Shown: positions 46,280 through 56,375 of the stretch, piece after piece
How the letters are laid out: each line of letters starts with the position of its first letter
Position numbering within the stretch: the first letter of the stretch is position 1
Origin: Caulobacter sp.
GTDB taxonomy: Bacteria; Pseudomonadota; Alphaproteobacteria; Caulobacterales; Caulobacteraceae
Direction: 5' to 3'
Assembly: GCA_030645575.1 (NCBI GenBank)
Contig: JAUSMJ010000003.1
Coordinates: forward strand, 1-64,000
DNA length: 64,000 bases
Translations under genes and position numbers: made by a program
The notes under the pieces: generated by a model
What the model was told of the DNA's origin: nothing
The model's input: only the letters and a program-made list of their open reading frames with translations
The model's database searches: none

Positions 46280-47530
46280 TCAGCGTGTCTCGCCGTTCAG
46301 CATCAGGCGGTCGAGATGACGGCGGATGTGGGCCGCCTCGGCGGGGGTGTTGGCGAGCGCGATGGCCTGGTTGAAGGCGGCGCGGGCCTCCGCCTGCTGG
46401 CCCAGCTCCAGCAGCAGGGCGCCGCGCACGCCGTGGAAGTGGAAATAGCCGGCCAGCCTGGGCTCCAGCGGCGCGATCAGGTCCAGCGCCGCCTGGGGGC
46501 CGTCGGTCTTGCTCACCGCCACGGCGCGATTGAGCGTGACCACGGGGGAGGGATTCTGGCGTTCGAGCGCTTCGTAGAGGGCGGCGATCTCGCCCCAGTC
46601 GGTGTCCTCGGGACGCGCGGCGCGGCCATGCAGGGCGGCGATCGCGGCCTGGATCTGGTAGGGCCCCGGCCGCCGGTGGCGCATGGCTTTGTCGACCAGG
46701 GCCAGGCCCTCGCCGATCAGCCGCCGGTCCCACAGCGACCGGTCCTGGTCGTCCAGCAGCACGATCTCGCCGTCGGCGTCGAACCGGGCGGCGGCGCGCG
46801 CGTGCTGCAGCAGGAGCAGGGCGGTCAGACCCATGATCTCCGGCTCGGTCTGGTAGAGCCGCAGCAGCAGCCGGGCCAGGCGAATGGCCTCGTCGGCCAG
46901 CCGGGCGCGGTCGTCCTGCCGCCCGCCGGCGGAATAGCCCTCGTTGAACAGCAGGTAGATCATCGCCGCCACGGCCGCGACGCGTTCGGCGCGTTCGGCT
47001 GGGCCGGGAGTCTCGAACGGCACGCCGGCGCTGGCGATCTTCGCCTTGGCACGGGTGATCCGCTGCTCCATGGCGCTTTCGCCGACCAGGAAGGCGCGGG
47101 CGATCTGCCTGACCGACAGGCCCGAGACGATGCGCAGCGCCAGCGCGACCTGCTGCGTGGCCGGCAGATCCGGGTGGCAGCAGATGAACATCAGCCGCAG
47201 CACGTCGTCGCGATAGTCGGCCCCGTCCAGCCGCTCGGCCAGGGGCGTCTCGGCGTCCTCGATGTCGGACAGGACCGCCTCGTCGGGCAGCGTGGTCTGC
47301 TTGGCGCGCCGTCGCGCGCCGTCGATGCCGGCGTTGCGGCCGACCATGATCAGCCAGGCGGCCGGATCGCGCGGCGGGCCATTGACCGGCCAGCTCTTCA
47401 GCGCCCGCAGACAGGCGTCCTGGAACGCCTCCTCGGCCGTGTCGAGGTCGCGGAAATAGCGCAGCAGGGCCCCCACGGCCTGGGGACGGGCCGAGATCAG
47501 GGCCGCGTCGATCCAGGCCATGTCGATCAT
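46280..47530 (-). CDS. ECF42-type RNA polymerase sigma factor with C-terminal TPR-like domain
   Basis: 416 residues, far longer than usual ECF sigma factors. Sigma-2 (about 10-80, DLDTAEEAFQDACLRALKSWP and AWLIMVGRNAGIDGARRR) and sigma-4 (about 115-165, LALRIVSGLSVRQIARAFLVGESAMEQRITRAKAKI) are followed by a helical TPR-like extension of about 240 residues, the ECF42 layout. No anti-sigma gene is present; the extension is thought to control activity. Its start overlaps the stop of the YciI gene by four bases, and a YciI/DGPF partner is typical for this class. Confidence 0.9.
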   Translation of the reverse strand: MIDMAWIDAALISARPQAVGALLRYFRDLDTAEEAFQDACLRALKSWPVNGPPRDPAAWLIMVGRNAGIDGARRRAKQTTLPDEAVLSDIEDAETPLAERLDGADYRDDVLRLMFICCHPDLPATQQVALALRIVSGLSVRQIARAFLVGESAMEQRITRAKAKIASAGVPFETPGPAERAERVAAVAAMIYLLFNEGYSAGGRQDDRARLADEAIRLARLLLRLYQTEPEIMGLTALLLLQHARAAARFDADGEIVLLDDQDRSLWDRRLIGEGLALVDKAMRHRRPGPYQIQAAIAALHGRAARPEDTDWGEIAALYEALERQNPSPVVTLNRAVAVSKTDGPQAALDLIAPLEPRLAGYFHFHGVRGALLLELGQQAEARAAFNQAIALANTPAEAAHIRRHLDRLMLNGETR

Positions 47531-47892
47531 GTCAGCGGCGCTCCCGGCAGGAACAGGCGCAGCGGCCGCAGTTCATAGGCGCCGCCGGGGTTGGCCCGGC
47601 CCAGCTCGCGGGCGATTTCCAGCCCCTCGTCGAGCCCGGAGATGTCGAGGATGTAGAATCCCAGCAACTGCTCCTTGGTCTCGGCGTAGGGGCCGTCGAT
47701 GACCAGGTCCTGGCTCTTGATCAGGGTGGTGGCGGCCGTGGTCGGCATCAGCCGCAGCGAGGGGCCCAGCTTGCCCTCGGCCGTGAGCCGCTCGTGCGTG
47801 AGGTTCAGCCGCGCCATGACCGCGTCGTCCTCCTCCCGCGACCAGGACATGACGACGTCTTCGGCATTGTAGCAAAGGATGGCGTAGAGCAC
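47527..47892 (-). CDS. YciI/DGPF-family protein
   Basis: 121 residues with MLYAILCYNAEDVV, an RLMPTTAATTL region and the DGPY motif (VIDGPYAETKEQLLGFYIL) of the YCII family. Members are small alpha-beta enzymes or regulators regularly paired with ECF42 sigma factors. First gene of the module, overlapping the sigma gene by four bases. Confidence 0.92.
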   Translation of the reverse strand: MLYAILCYNAEDVVMSWSREEDDAVMARLNLTHERLTAEGKLGPSLRLMPTTAATTLIKSQDLVIDGPYAETKEQLLGFYILDISGLDEGLEIARELGRANPGGAYELRPLRLFLPGAPLT

Positions 47893-47963
47893 GGGCGGAT
47901 CCTCGTTTCCTCACAGGACGAACGAGTATGCCGCGCTCCGACAGGGGGTGGCGGAACTTTTTG

Positions 47964-48995
47964 TCAGGCCGCCGCGTGTTCGGCCCGGCGCAACTGACGC
48001 GCCTGGCGGAACGAGATCAGCCGCCGGCCGCCCTCGTCCCACAGGGCCAGCGACACCGTCCTGAAGCTCTCCAGCAGGCCCAGCCGGCTGACCTCGCGCA
48101 GCTCCGGATGGTCCTTCAGCACCTTGGTCAGGCGGTAGTAGGGGATGCGGCTGTTCACATGATGGACGTGGTGGACGCCGATGTTGGCGGTCATCCAGCG
48201 CAAGGGTTCGGGCAGGTCATAGTGTGAGCTGCCGTGCAGCGCCGCGGTAGTGTGGTCCCACTCGCCCTTGCGGGCCCAGTAGGCGTTCTCGAACTGGTGC
48301 TGCACGTAGAACAGCCAGACCCCGATCGAGGCGGCCAGCAGGATGGTCGGCAGGTGGATCAGCAGCAGGCCCTTCCAGCCGCCGGCCCAGATGACCAGGC
48401 CGATGACCACCGCGATGGCTACATTGGTGCCCATGGCGCTGAGCCAGGGCTTCCAGCCCTCCTTCATCAGCCCCATCGGCATGCGCTGCTCGATGACGAA
48501 CACCCAGGCCGGGCCGATGACGAACAGGATGAGCGGGCTGCGGTACAGGCGATAGCCGATGCGCTTCAGCAGCGGCAGGGCGCGGTACTCGGCCACCGTC
48601 AGGGTGGCGATGTCGCCCAGGCCCCGGCGGTCGAGATCGCCGGACGTGGCGTGGTGGATGGCGTGCGACCGGCGCCAGCAGTGATAGGGCGTCATGGTCA
48701 GCACCCCGATCAGCCGGCCGGTCCAGTCGTTGGCCGCGGGGCTGCGGAAGAACGACTGGTGGCTGCAATCGTGCTGCACCATGAACAGCCGCACCAGGAA
48801 GGCGGCGGCCGGAATCGACAGCAGCAGGGCCAGCCACCACAGGCCGAACACGGCCGCCACCCAGGCGGCCGTCCAGATCGCGGCCAGGGGCGCGGCGCTG
48901 AGGACGATCTCGAGGATGGAGCGACCGTGGCTGGGCCGCTGGTAGGCGGCGAGGATCTTGCGCCAGGCGCGGGTGTCTGAGGCGTTCGTGGTCAA
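47964..48995 (-). CDS. Membrane fatty acid desaturase
   Basis: 343 residues. Several membrane helices are evident. Histidine boxes that hold the di-iron site are HDCSHQSFF (HxxxH type, near 95), RRSHAIHHATSGD (near 127-136) and GVHHVHHVNSRIPYY (near 272). It introduces a double bond into membrane fatty acids. Upstream on the same strand is the unknown 49214 gene; downstream is the YciI-sigma module, which has its own start 71 bp later. Confidence 0.92.
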   Translation of the reverse strand: MTTNASDTRAWRKILAAYQRPSHGRSILEIVLSAAPLAAIWTAAWVAAVFGLWWLALLLSIPAAAFLVRLFMVQHDCSHQSFFRSPAANDWTGRLIGVLTMTPYHCWRRSHAIHHATSGDLDRRGLGDIATLTVAEYRALPLLKRIGYRLYRSPLILFVIGPAWVFVIEQRMPMGLMKEGWKPWLSAMGTNVAIAVVIGLVIWAGGWKGLLLIHLPTILLAASIGVWLFYVQHQFENAYWARKGEWDHTTAALHGSSHYDLPEPLRWMTANIGVHHVHHVNSRIPYYRLTKVLKDHPELREVSRLGLLESFRTVSLALWDEGGRRLISFRQARQLRRAEHAAA

Positions 48996-49176
48996 GGTCT
49001 CTTCCCGGGATCGCGGCGAGCGTCTCTTCCGGACGATCTAGCGCGACTATGCGACGGAGATGTTTAAGCCCCCGCTTCGAGTCGCGCGAGGCGCCGCGAT
49101 GACGCGGTCCGCGCGGGGCAGGGGCGGTGTGGCGCAAGGGATACGCCGGGATCGGGGCTTATTGGCGGCAGAGGGT

Positions 49177-49208
49177 GGGGACACGTACCGAAGGCGGTAC
49201 ATGTCCCC
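49177..49208. repeat. GTACC...GGTAC hairpin repeat, copy 2
   Basis: Arms at 49177-49189 (GGGGACACGTACC) and 49196-49208 (GGTACATGTCCCC) pair over 13 positions with one wobble. The short loop is GAAGGC. It lies just after the 3' end of the 49214-49636 gene, so it may stop that transcript, though no T-run follows in that direction. The copy near 44556 shares the same core. Confidence 0.65.
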
Positions 49209-49213
49209 TGCGG

Positions 49214-49636
49214 CTACCGCTTGCGGAACGCCTTCGCGTCGGCGGCCATGCCGGTGGCCCAGGTGTCGCTCGCCTCGGCCGGCGGCGCCTGGAACGGCAG
49301 TTCGCCGGCGACGCCGCGGATCGCCAGCCACAGGGGCAGGGCGTAGTGGCCCAGCATGCGCAGGGGGCGGCGCTTGTCGGTGACATCCCAGCCGGCGTCC
49401 TCGAACGCGAACACCTGCTGCGCCGGCGGCTTGCGGTCGATCCCGTCCCAGTCGGCCGGCAGGGCGACGGCCTCGGCCTCGTCGGGCGTCAGGCCGAAGC
49501 TGGCGCGGCAGGCCTCATCGATCTCGGGGACCTCGGCGCGCGCCTCCGGCTCGGCCAGGGAGGGTTTCATCAGCGCCCGGGTCTCAAGCTCGGCGATCCC
49601 GGGCAGGTCGATCAGGCGGCGTAGGGGCTTGGACAT
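49214..49636 (-). CDS. Hypothetical protein
   Basis: 140 residues, no signal peptide or membrane helix. Visible features are a helical acidic N-terminal half (IDEACRASFGLTPDEAEAVALPADW), a middle PAQQVFAFEDAGWDVTDKRRPLRMLGHYALPLWLAIRGVAGELPF, and an alanine-rich end. I do not recognise a family. The codon use resembles neighbours. Divergent from the DUF3606 gene across a REP-like element. Confidence 0.7.
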   Translation of the reverse strand: MSKPLRRLIDLPGIAELETRALMKPSLAEPEARAEVPEIDEACRASFGLTPDEAEAVALPADWDGIDRKPPAQQVFAFEDAGWDVTDKRRPLRMLGHYALPLWLAIRGVAGELPFQAPPAEASDTWATGMAADAKAFRKR

Positions 49637-49673
49637 GGCGGCAGGGTAGCGGGCGGGGCAGGTTGCGCCAATG

Positions 49674-49778
49674 TGCGTGGTTCGAGACGCTCGCTTGGAG
49701 CTCGCTCCTCACCATGACGGGCATTGGTGTTCGTCATCCTGAGGAGCGATCCGCCAGGATCGCGTCTCGAAGAACGCA
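49674..49778. repeat. REP-pair element (TGCGTGGTTCGAGACG / CGTCATCCTGAGG type), copy 1
   Basis: Two arms, 49674-49719 and 49732-49778, are imperfect inverted copies. Each begins near TGCGT and ends near CATGACG or GGATGACG. Each arm contains its own small hairpin. A related pair at 62075-62182 has the arms in the reverse order. This is a common alphaproteobacterial interspersed palindrome. Confidence 0.75.
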
Positions 49779-49839
49779 ACCTGTTCCCGCGCCGAGATTG
49801 GCGCTATCGAAGCCGTCCACACCCACCGGAGCACGCCCC

Positions 49840-50022
49840 ATGGCCGGCCTGAAAGACAAGCGCGGCTTCATCGACCGCGAGCGGCTGGACCTGTCCGAGC
49901 GTCAGGCCGTCGAATACTGGATGAAGCGCTGGGGCGTGACGAAAGAGCAGCTGACCGCCGCCCACCGCGCCGCCGGCCGCATGACCAAGGACATCGCCGC
50001 GCATCTGGGGAAGAAGCGGTGA
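49840..50022 (+). CDS. DUF3606 small protein
   Basis: 60 residues from ATG 49840. Pattern MAGLKDKRGFIDRERLDLSERQAVEYWMKRWGVTKEQLTAAHRAAG matches DUF3606, a short helical family common in alphaproteobacteria. Function unknown. Its TGA overlaps the next start codon region (50019-50024). Confidence 0.85.
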   Translation: MAGLKDKRGFIDRERLDLSERQAVEYWMKRWGVTKEQLTAAHRAAGRMTKDIAAHLGKKR

Positions 50023-50537
50023 TGCGCCTGATCTGCGCGGCCTTGGCCATCGCGCTGGCGGCCGGCCCGGCCGCGGCCCAGACTCCGCCTGCCGGCCCTG
50101 TCCTGCCGCAGGGCGAGGCGCTGACGGCGGCCATCAAGGCGCGCGACGCCGAATTCTTCGAGGTGTTTTTCACCGGCTGCGACGCGACCCGGGTCGCCGC
50201 CATGCTCGAACCCGACTTCGAGATGTACCATGACCGGGAGGGCGTGGTGGCGACCAGCGCCGCGCCGTTGGTCGAGGGCTACGCCCAGTCCTGCGAAGAG
50301 CGGAAGAAGCCCGACGCCTGGCGCTCCCGCCGCGAGCTGGTGGCCGGCAGCCTCAAGGTCGAGCCGATCCCGGGCTATGGCGCTTTCGAGGAGGGCGACC
50401 ACATCTTCTACGAGCGCAAGGGCGACGGTCCCGAAAGACTGGTCGGCAGGGCCCACTTCGTCCAGGTCTGGCGCCTGAGCCCCGACGGCTGGCGCCTGGC
50501 GCGCGTGCTCAGCTACAGCCACGAGGCGGTGGAGTAG
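50022..50537 (+). CDS. Exported NTF2-like (DUF4440/SnoaL-type) protein
   Basis: 171 residues from ATG 50022 (GTG 50019 is an alternative). A signal peptide (CAALAIALAAGPAAAQ) precedes an NTF2-like alpha-beta cone: IKARDAEFFEVFFTGCDATRVAAMLEPDFEMYHDREGVV, EERKKPDAWRSRRELV and GRAHFVQVWRLSPDGWRLARVLSY. This fold often binds small ligands or forms steroid-isomerase-like pockets; no catalytic set can be assigned. Start overlaps the DUF3606 stop. Confidence 0.85.
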   Translation: MRLICAALAIALAAGPAAAQTPPAGPVLPQGEALTAAIKARDAEFFEVFFTGCDATRVAAMLEPDFEMYHDREGVVATSAAPLVEGYAQSCEERKKPDAWRSRRELVAGSLKVEPIPGYGAFEEGDHIFYERKGDGPERLVGRAHFVQVWRLSPDGWRLARVLSYSHEAVE

Positions 50538-50553
50538 GGCGGCGGCTCTGGGA

Positions 50554-50634
50554 AATTCGGTGACAGTTTACGAATTGCCGCCCGGAACGCCGCCGCCGCC
50601 AGCGGGACCCCAATTCGCAAACTGTCACCGAATT
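50554..50634. repeat. Long inverted repeat (23-bp arms) upstream of lon
   Basis: Arms 50554-50576 and 50612-50634 match at 22 of 23 positions (AATTCGGTGACAGTTT core, then one A/G difference and CGAATT). The loop is 35 bp and GC-rich. The arms are A+T-rich against a G+C-rich background, suggesting a mobile-element trace such as a MITE or RAYT-related REP. It lies between the exported protein gene and the lon promoter. Confidence 0.7.
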
Positions 50635-50707
50635 CCACCGAACTCCCGGAAACCCGTGGAAAACCGCGCTTTTCCCCGCGACCGGCCCCCGCGCGGCGTC
50701 CCCCATG

Positions 50708-50737
50708 CTTGAATGCACCGGCGAAGCGGCCACATAT
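50708..50737 (+). promoter_or_regulatory. Heat-shock (sigma-32-like) promoter of lon
   Basis: CTTGAA (50708-50713) is followed after 17 bases by CACATAT (50731-50737), close to the alphaproteobacterial RpoH pattern (CTTGAA...C-TAT-T). Downstream the leader has hairpins GGACGC/GCGTCC (50748-50769) and GCGCGGC/GCCGCGC (about 50770-50800), the second abutting the GGAGG ribosome site. Confidence 0.55.
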
Positions 50738-50811
50738 CATTCACAAAGGACGCTCAGTGTGGGGCGTCCTGCGCGGCGCCGACGTTGCAGGGCCGCGCGG
50801 AGGAGACTGGT

Positions 50812-53211
<2,400 letters not shown>

Positions 53212-53235
53212 ACCTAAGTTATCAACGATAATGTG

Positions 53236-53270
53236 GGCCGCTCGGGTGATTCCCGGGCGGCCTTTCGTTT
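53236..53270 (+). terminator. Intrinsic terminator after lon
   Basis: An 11-bp stem (GGCCGC-TCGGG with CCCGG-GCGGCC) with loop TGATT is followed by TTTCGTTT. The hairpin contains GATTC (a GANTC site) at its top. Good separation between lon and hupB. Confidence 0.85.
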
Positions 53271-53365
53271 GACCTAGGGTCGCCATCAGCCATAATCCCT
53301 TGCAGGCGAACGGCTCGCCCTTGGGGGGAACACCGCGCCGCACAACACTTGGCTGGGAGAAATCA

Positions 53366-53641
53366 ATGACCAAGGCCGAACTGGTCGCCGCCATCGCCGA
53401 TGGCGCGGGTCTCAATAAAACGCAGGCCGCCGCCGCGCTGCAGGCGTTCGTCGACTCGGTGACCGCGTCGCTCAAGAGCGGCAACGACGTCCGCCTTGTC
53501 GGCTTTGGCACTTTCAAGGCCGTGAACCGGGCCGCCGGCACCGCGCGCAACCCGCGCACCGGCGAAACGGTGAAGCGTCCGGCCTCCAAGACCGCCCGCT
53601 TCCAGGTCGGCGAAGGCCTGAAGACCACCCTGAACGGCTAA
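53366..53641 (+). CDS. hupB: Histone-like DNA-binding protein HU
   Basis: 91 residues, standard HU length, MTKAELVAAIADGAGLNKTQAAAALQAF at the N-terminus and the DNA-arm segment VGFGTFKAVNRAAGTARNPRTGETVKRPASKTARF. It bends and compacts the nucleoid. lon-hupB order is typical of proteobacteria. A strong terminator follows 30 bp downstream. Confidence 0.97.
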   Translation: MTKAELVAAIADGAGLNKTQAAAALQAFVDSVTASLKSGNDVRLVGFGTFKAVNRAAGTARNPRTGETVKRPASKTARFQVGEGLKTTLNG

Positions 53642-53670
53642 GCGCTGCTTCACGGTTTTGAAAATCGCGG

Positions 53671-53708
53671 GAGGCGGTCGCCCACACCGGCGGCCGCCTC
53701 TTTGCTTT
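53671..53708 (+). terminator. Intrinsic terminator after hupB
   Basis: Twelve-base arms GAGGCGGTCGCC (53671-53682) and GGCGGCCGCCTC (53689-53700) pair with one wobble, followed by TTTGCTTTT. Confidence 0.85.
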
Positions 53709-53743
53709 TCGACCTGGCGCGGGGCGGCTATGACCCGCATGAC

Positions 53744-53820
53744 GGGCGGCTAGCTCAGCTGGTCAGAGCATCTCGTTTACACCGAGAGGGTCGGGGGTTC
53801 GAACCCCTCGCCGCCCACCA
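53744..53820 (+). tRNA. tRNA-Val(TAC)
   Basis: 77 bases with encoded CCA. Acceptor stem GGGCGGC/GCCGCCC, D arm with AGCTCAGCTGGT, anticodon loop TTTACAC in stem TCTCG/CGAGA (anticodon TAC), T arm GGGTTCGAACCC. Reads GTA and other valine codons. It follows hupB and its terminator. Confidence 0.96.
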
Positions 53821-53821
53821 C

Positions 53822-53878
53822 CCTTCGCCCTGCGGGCTTCGGGTGGCGAGCCACCCGGAACCGCATCCTGGGCGAAGG
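53822..53878. repeat. Nested inverted repeat after tRNA-Val
   Basis: Outer arms CCTTCGCCC (53822-53830) and GGGCGAAGG (53870-53878), inner arms CGGGTGGC and GCCACCCG. May act as a transcription barrier between the tRNA and the convergent glycosyltransferase; no T-run. Confidence 0.5.
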
Positions 53879-53889
53879 AGGGCGATCGC

Positions 53890-55149
53890 CTAAACCATCG
53901 CCTCCAGCGCGCCCTCGGCGTCGCGCGCGGCCATGTCGGCCGCGATAGTTGCGCCCAGCCGCCCGGCTGCTTCGCGGAAACCCGGATCCTCCAGCAGCTG
54001 CGTCACGGCCCAGGTGATCTTCTCCGGCGCGGCGTCGCGCTCCAGCATCAACCCGGCGCCGCGCGCCACGACCCGCTGGGCGTTGTCCCGCTGGTCGCGA
54101 AGGCCCGGCATCACCAGCAGCGGCAGGCCCGCCATCAGCGGCCGCAGCGTCGAGCCGTGGCCGCCGTGGGTGATGAACAGCGCCGCTTCGGGAAACAGGG
54201 CGCCATGCGGCGCGCGGGCCACGACCTGGACATTGCCCGCGCCCGGAAAGCCGGCCGGGTCCAGGGCCGGGCCGAGCGTGACCAGCGCGCGGACGGGCAG
54301 GGGCTCCAGGGCGGCGATGATCCGTCGCAGCAGATCCTCCTGCGCCTCGTAGAGGCCCGAGGAGGTGACCACCACCAGCGGCCGGGCGTCGTGCGGCGAC
54401 CAGGGCGAGTCCCAACCTCCGGCGTCCACCGGATCGGCGACATAGGGCCCGACATAGCGGAACGGCTCGGCCAGCGGGTCGGGCGCGAAGTCGAAGGCAC
54501 GGCTGGTGGCCAGCATGATGCGCCGGGCGACGGCGATCTGGTCGAACAGGTCGGCCAGCGGCGGCAGGCCCAGGCCCTCGCGGGCGGCGTTGAGGTCGGG
54601 CAGGCCGGACTGGAACAGCATCCGCGTCGTCTGGGCGACCATCTGGTGCAGCATGACGTCCTGCTCGCCAGCCGCCGGCGCCATGCCCGCGCCGAACGGC
54701 GGCAGGCCCGGCAGGGTCGGAAAGGGCCAGACGTTGGCGCAGAACAGGGCCAGCGGAACGCCCGCCGCTTCCGCCGCCATCATCGCGCCGAACAGCAGTT
54801 CCTGGGTGACGACCGCATCGAAAGGCGCCGAGTCGAGCGCCTCCAGCACGTCCCGGGCGTAGAGCGCCGCCGGGCCGGCGATGATCCGCTGGCACAGCCG
54901 CTGGATTCCTTCGGCGGGATTGTCGGCCTCCCAGTCGCGCAGCAGGTCGCTGGCCGCCATCTTGTCCAGCCGCGAGGGCGCGTGCCGCCAGGGCCGGAAC
55001 GGCAGGCCCATCAGCGCCGCCTCGGGTGCGTTGCAGGCGTCGCTGAGCAGCAGCACCTGATGGCCGCGATCCAGCAGCCCGCGGGCCACCAGCATCATCG
55101 GCTGAACGTGCCCGCCGCCTTCCCAGGTGGTGAAGAGATATCGCGCCAT
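53890..55149 (-). CDS. GT1-family glycosyltransferase (MGT/UGT-like)
   Basis: 419 residues from ATG 55149 (GGGGG upstream); five residues may precede. N-terminal acceptor-binding half (TTWEGGGHVQPMMLVARGLLDRGH) and C-terminal UDP-sugar half with the GT1 signature region FPEAALFITHGGHGSTLRPLMAGLPLLVMPGLRDQRDNAQRV. It attaches a sugar to a small lipophilic acceptor, as in UDP-glucuronosyl- or macrolide glycosyltransferases. Acceptor unknown; no other biosynthesis gene adjoins. Confidence 0.9.
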   Translation of the reverse strand: MARYLFTTWEGGGHVQPMMLVARGLLDRGHQVLLLSDACNAPEAALMGLPFRPWRHAPSRLDKMAASDLLRDWEADNPAEGIQRLCQRIIAGPAALYARDVLEALDSAPFDAVVTQELLFGAMMAAEAAGVPLALFCANVWPFPTLPGLPPFGAGMAPAAGEQDVMLHQMVAQTTRMLFQSGLPDLNAAREGLGLPPLADLFDQIAVARRIMLATSRAFDFAPDPLAEPFRYVGPYVADPVDAGGWDSPWSPHDARPLVVVTSSGLYEAQEDLLRRIIAALEPLPVRALVTLGPALDPAGFPGAGNVQVVARAPHGALFPEAALFITHGGHGSTLRPLMAGLPLLVMPGLRDQRDNAQRVVARGAGLMLERDAAPEKITWAVTQLLEDPGFREAAGRLGATIAADMAARDAEGALEAMV

Positions 55150-55217
55150 GGTTCCCCCCCGCATCCTCGCCTAACCCCTCGCGCGGGCTCTCGGCAAGGG
55201 CGTTGACGCGTCCGCGA

Positions 55218-55233
55218 AAAGTGATATCACTTT
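55218..55233. promoter_or_regulatory. 16-bp perfect palindrome, likely operator of the SPFH-RHH pair
   Basis: AAAGTGATATCACTTT, 23 bases before the SPFH ATG. Perfect twofold symmetry, followed by a GATACTAATT stretch that could be a -10 region. The downstream RHH protein is a natural candidate binder because Arc/MetJ-type dimers bind short palindromes. Confidence 0.6.
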
Positions 55234-55256
55234 GATACTAATTTATGGAGGGCCGG

Positions 55257-56150
55257 ATGGCTGAACATGGAAGCATCAACCGCACCGGCGAGCGTGTCGG
55301 CGGCGGCGTCAATGGCGGGCTGATCCTGCTGGTCATGCTGGGTTTGCTGGCGGGCGGCATCTGGCTCCTCAGCCATATCGACCAGGACGGCGGCGCGCCG
55401 ATGGGCGTCGTCGGGGTCATCACCGTGACCCTCGCCGCCCTGGGTTTCGCCGGCTTCTATTCGCTGCAGCCGAATGAGGGCGCAGCCATCACCCTGTTCG
55501 GCAGCTACAAGGGCACGGACCGCACCACCGGCCTGCGCTGGGTGCTGCCCTGGTTCGGGCGCAAGAAGATCAGCCTGCGAGTGCGCAACGTCACCAGCGA
55601 GATGCTCAAGGTCAACGACAAGCGCGGCAATCCGATCGAGATCGCCGCCAACGTGGTCTGGCGCGTCGAGGACTCGGCCCAGGCCCTGTTCGACGTCGAT
55701 GACTACGCCGCCTTCATCAACATCCAGATCGAGACGGCTCTGCGCGAGACGGCGCGCCACTATGCCTATGACCACGCCGAACACGAGGAGCCGACCCTGC
55801 GGGCGGACGCCGAGGTCGTCGGCGAGCGGCTCAAGGTCGATCTTCAGCAGCGCGTGGCCGTCGCCGGCATCGCCATCGACGAGACCCACCTGATGCACCT
55901 GGCCTATGCGCCCGAGATCGCCGGGGCGATGCTGCGGCGTCAGCAGGCCGAGGCCGTGATCGCCGCCCGCCGGACCATCGTCATCGGCGCGGTCAGCATG
56001 GTCGAGGACGCCCTGCAGCAGCTGGGTGATCGCGGCGTGGTCAACCTGGACGAGGAGCGCCGGGCGGCCATGGTGTCCAACCTGCTGGTCGTGCTCTGCG
56101 GCGACCGCGACGCCCAGCCCGTGCTCAACACCGGAACGCTCTACGGGTAG
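55257..56150 (+). CDS. SPFH (stomatin/prohibitin) domain membrane protein
   Basis: 297 residues from ATG 55257, four bases after GGAGGG; ATG 55245 would add four residues. Two N-terminal hydrophobic segments (about 20-38 and 46-64) are followed by the SPFH core GFYSLQPNEGAAITLFGSYKGTDRTTGLRWVLPWFGRKKISLRVRN and the helical RQQAEAVIAARRTIVIGAVSMVEDAL. SPFH proteins organise membrane domains in rings. The small RHH gene four bases downstream is the usual neighbour. Confidence 0.9.
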   Translation: MAEHGSINRTGERVGGGVNGGLILLVMLGLLAGGIWLLSHIDQDGGAPMGVVGVITVTLAALGFAGFYSLQPNEGAAITLFGSYKGTDRTTGLRWVLPWFGRKKISLRVRNVTSEMLKVNDKRGNPIEIAANVVWRVEDSAQALFDVDDYAAFINIQIETALRETARHYAYDHAEHEEPTLRADAEVVGERLKVDLQQRVAVAGIAIDETHLMHLAYAPEIAGAMLRRQQAEAVIAARRTIVIGAVSMVEDALQQLGDRGVVNLDEERRAAMVSNLLVVLCGDRDAQPVLNTGTLYG

Positions 56151-56154
56151 AGGC

Positions 56155-56334
56155 GTGGCCAGTCCGGGAAAACGCGCCTTTCTGATGCGGGTCAGGCCCG
56201 AGGTGCTCGAAGCGGTCGAGCGCCTCGCGGCCGCCGAACTGCGCAGCGTCAACGCGCAGCTGGAGGTGCTGTTGCGCGAGGCCCTGGCGCGGCGGGGCGT
56301 CGTCCGCGGCGACAAGGAACCGGGGAGCCGTTGA
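56155..56334 (+). CDS. Arc/MetJ-like ribbon-helix-helix protein
   Basis: 59 residues, GTG start at 56155, four bases after the SPFH stop; ATG 56185 would be too short for the strand. Sequence KRAFLMRVRPEVLEAVERLAAAELRSVNAQLEVLLREAL gives one strand and two helices of a ribbon-helix-helix dimer. Probably binds the AAAGTGATATCACTTT palindrome and represses its own operon. Annotated homologues are often called HicB-type antitoxins, but no toxin is present here. Confidence 0.85.
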   Translation: MASPGKRAFLMRVRPEVLEAVERLAAAELRSVNAQLEVLLREALARRGVVRGDKEPGSR

Positions 56335-56375
56335 CGCTTTGATCCGAAGCGCCCTCCGGCGTTCTGGATCATCGC

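Noticed and set aside
53822-53878. Integration (att) site at tRNA-Val
   Set aside because: No integrase gene and no direct repeat of the tRNA 3' end nearby; only an inverted repeat follows.
55245-56334. Toxin-antitoxin system at the SPFH-RHH pair
   Set aside because: The partner of the RHH protein is a membrane SPFH protein, not a nuclease or other toxin.
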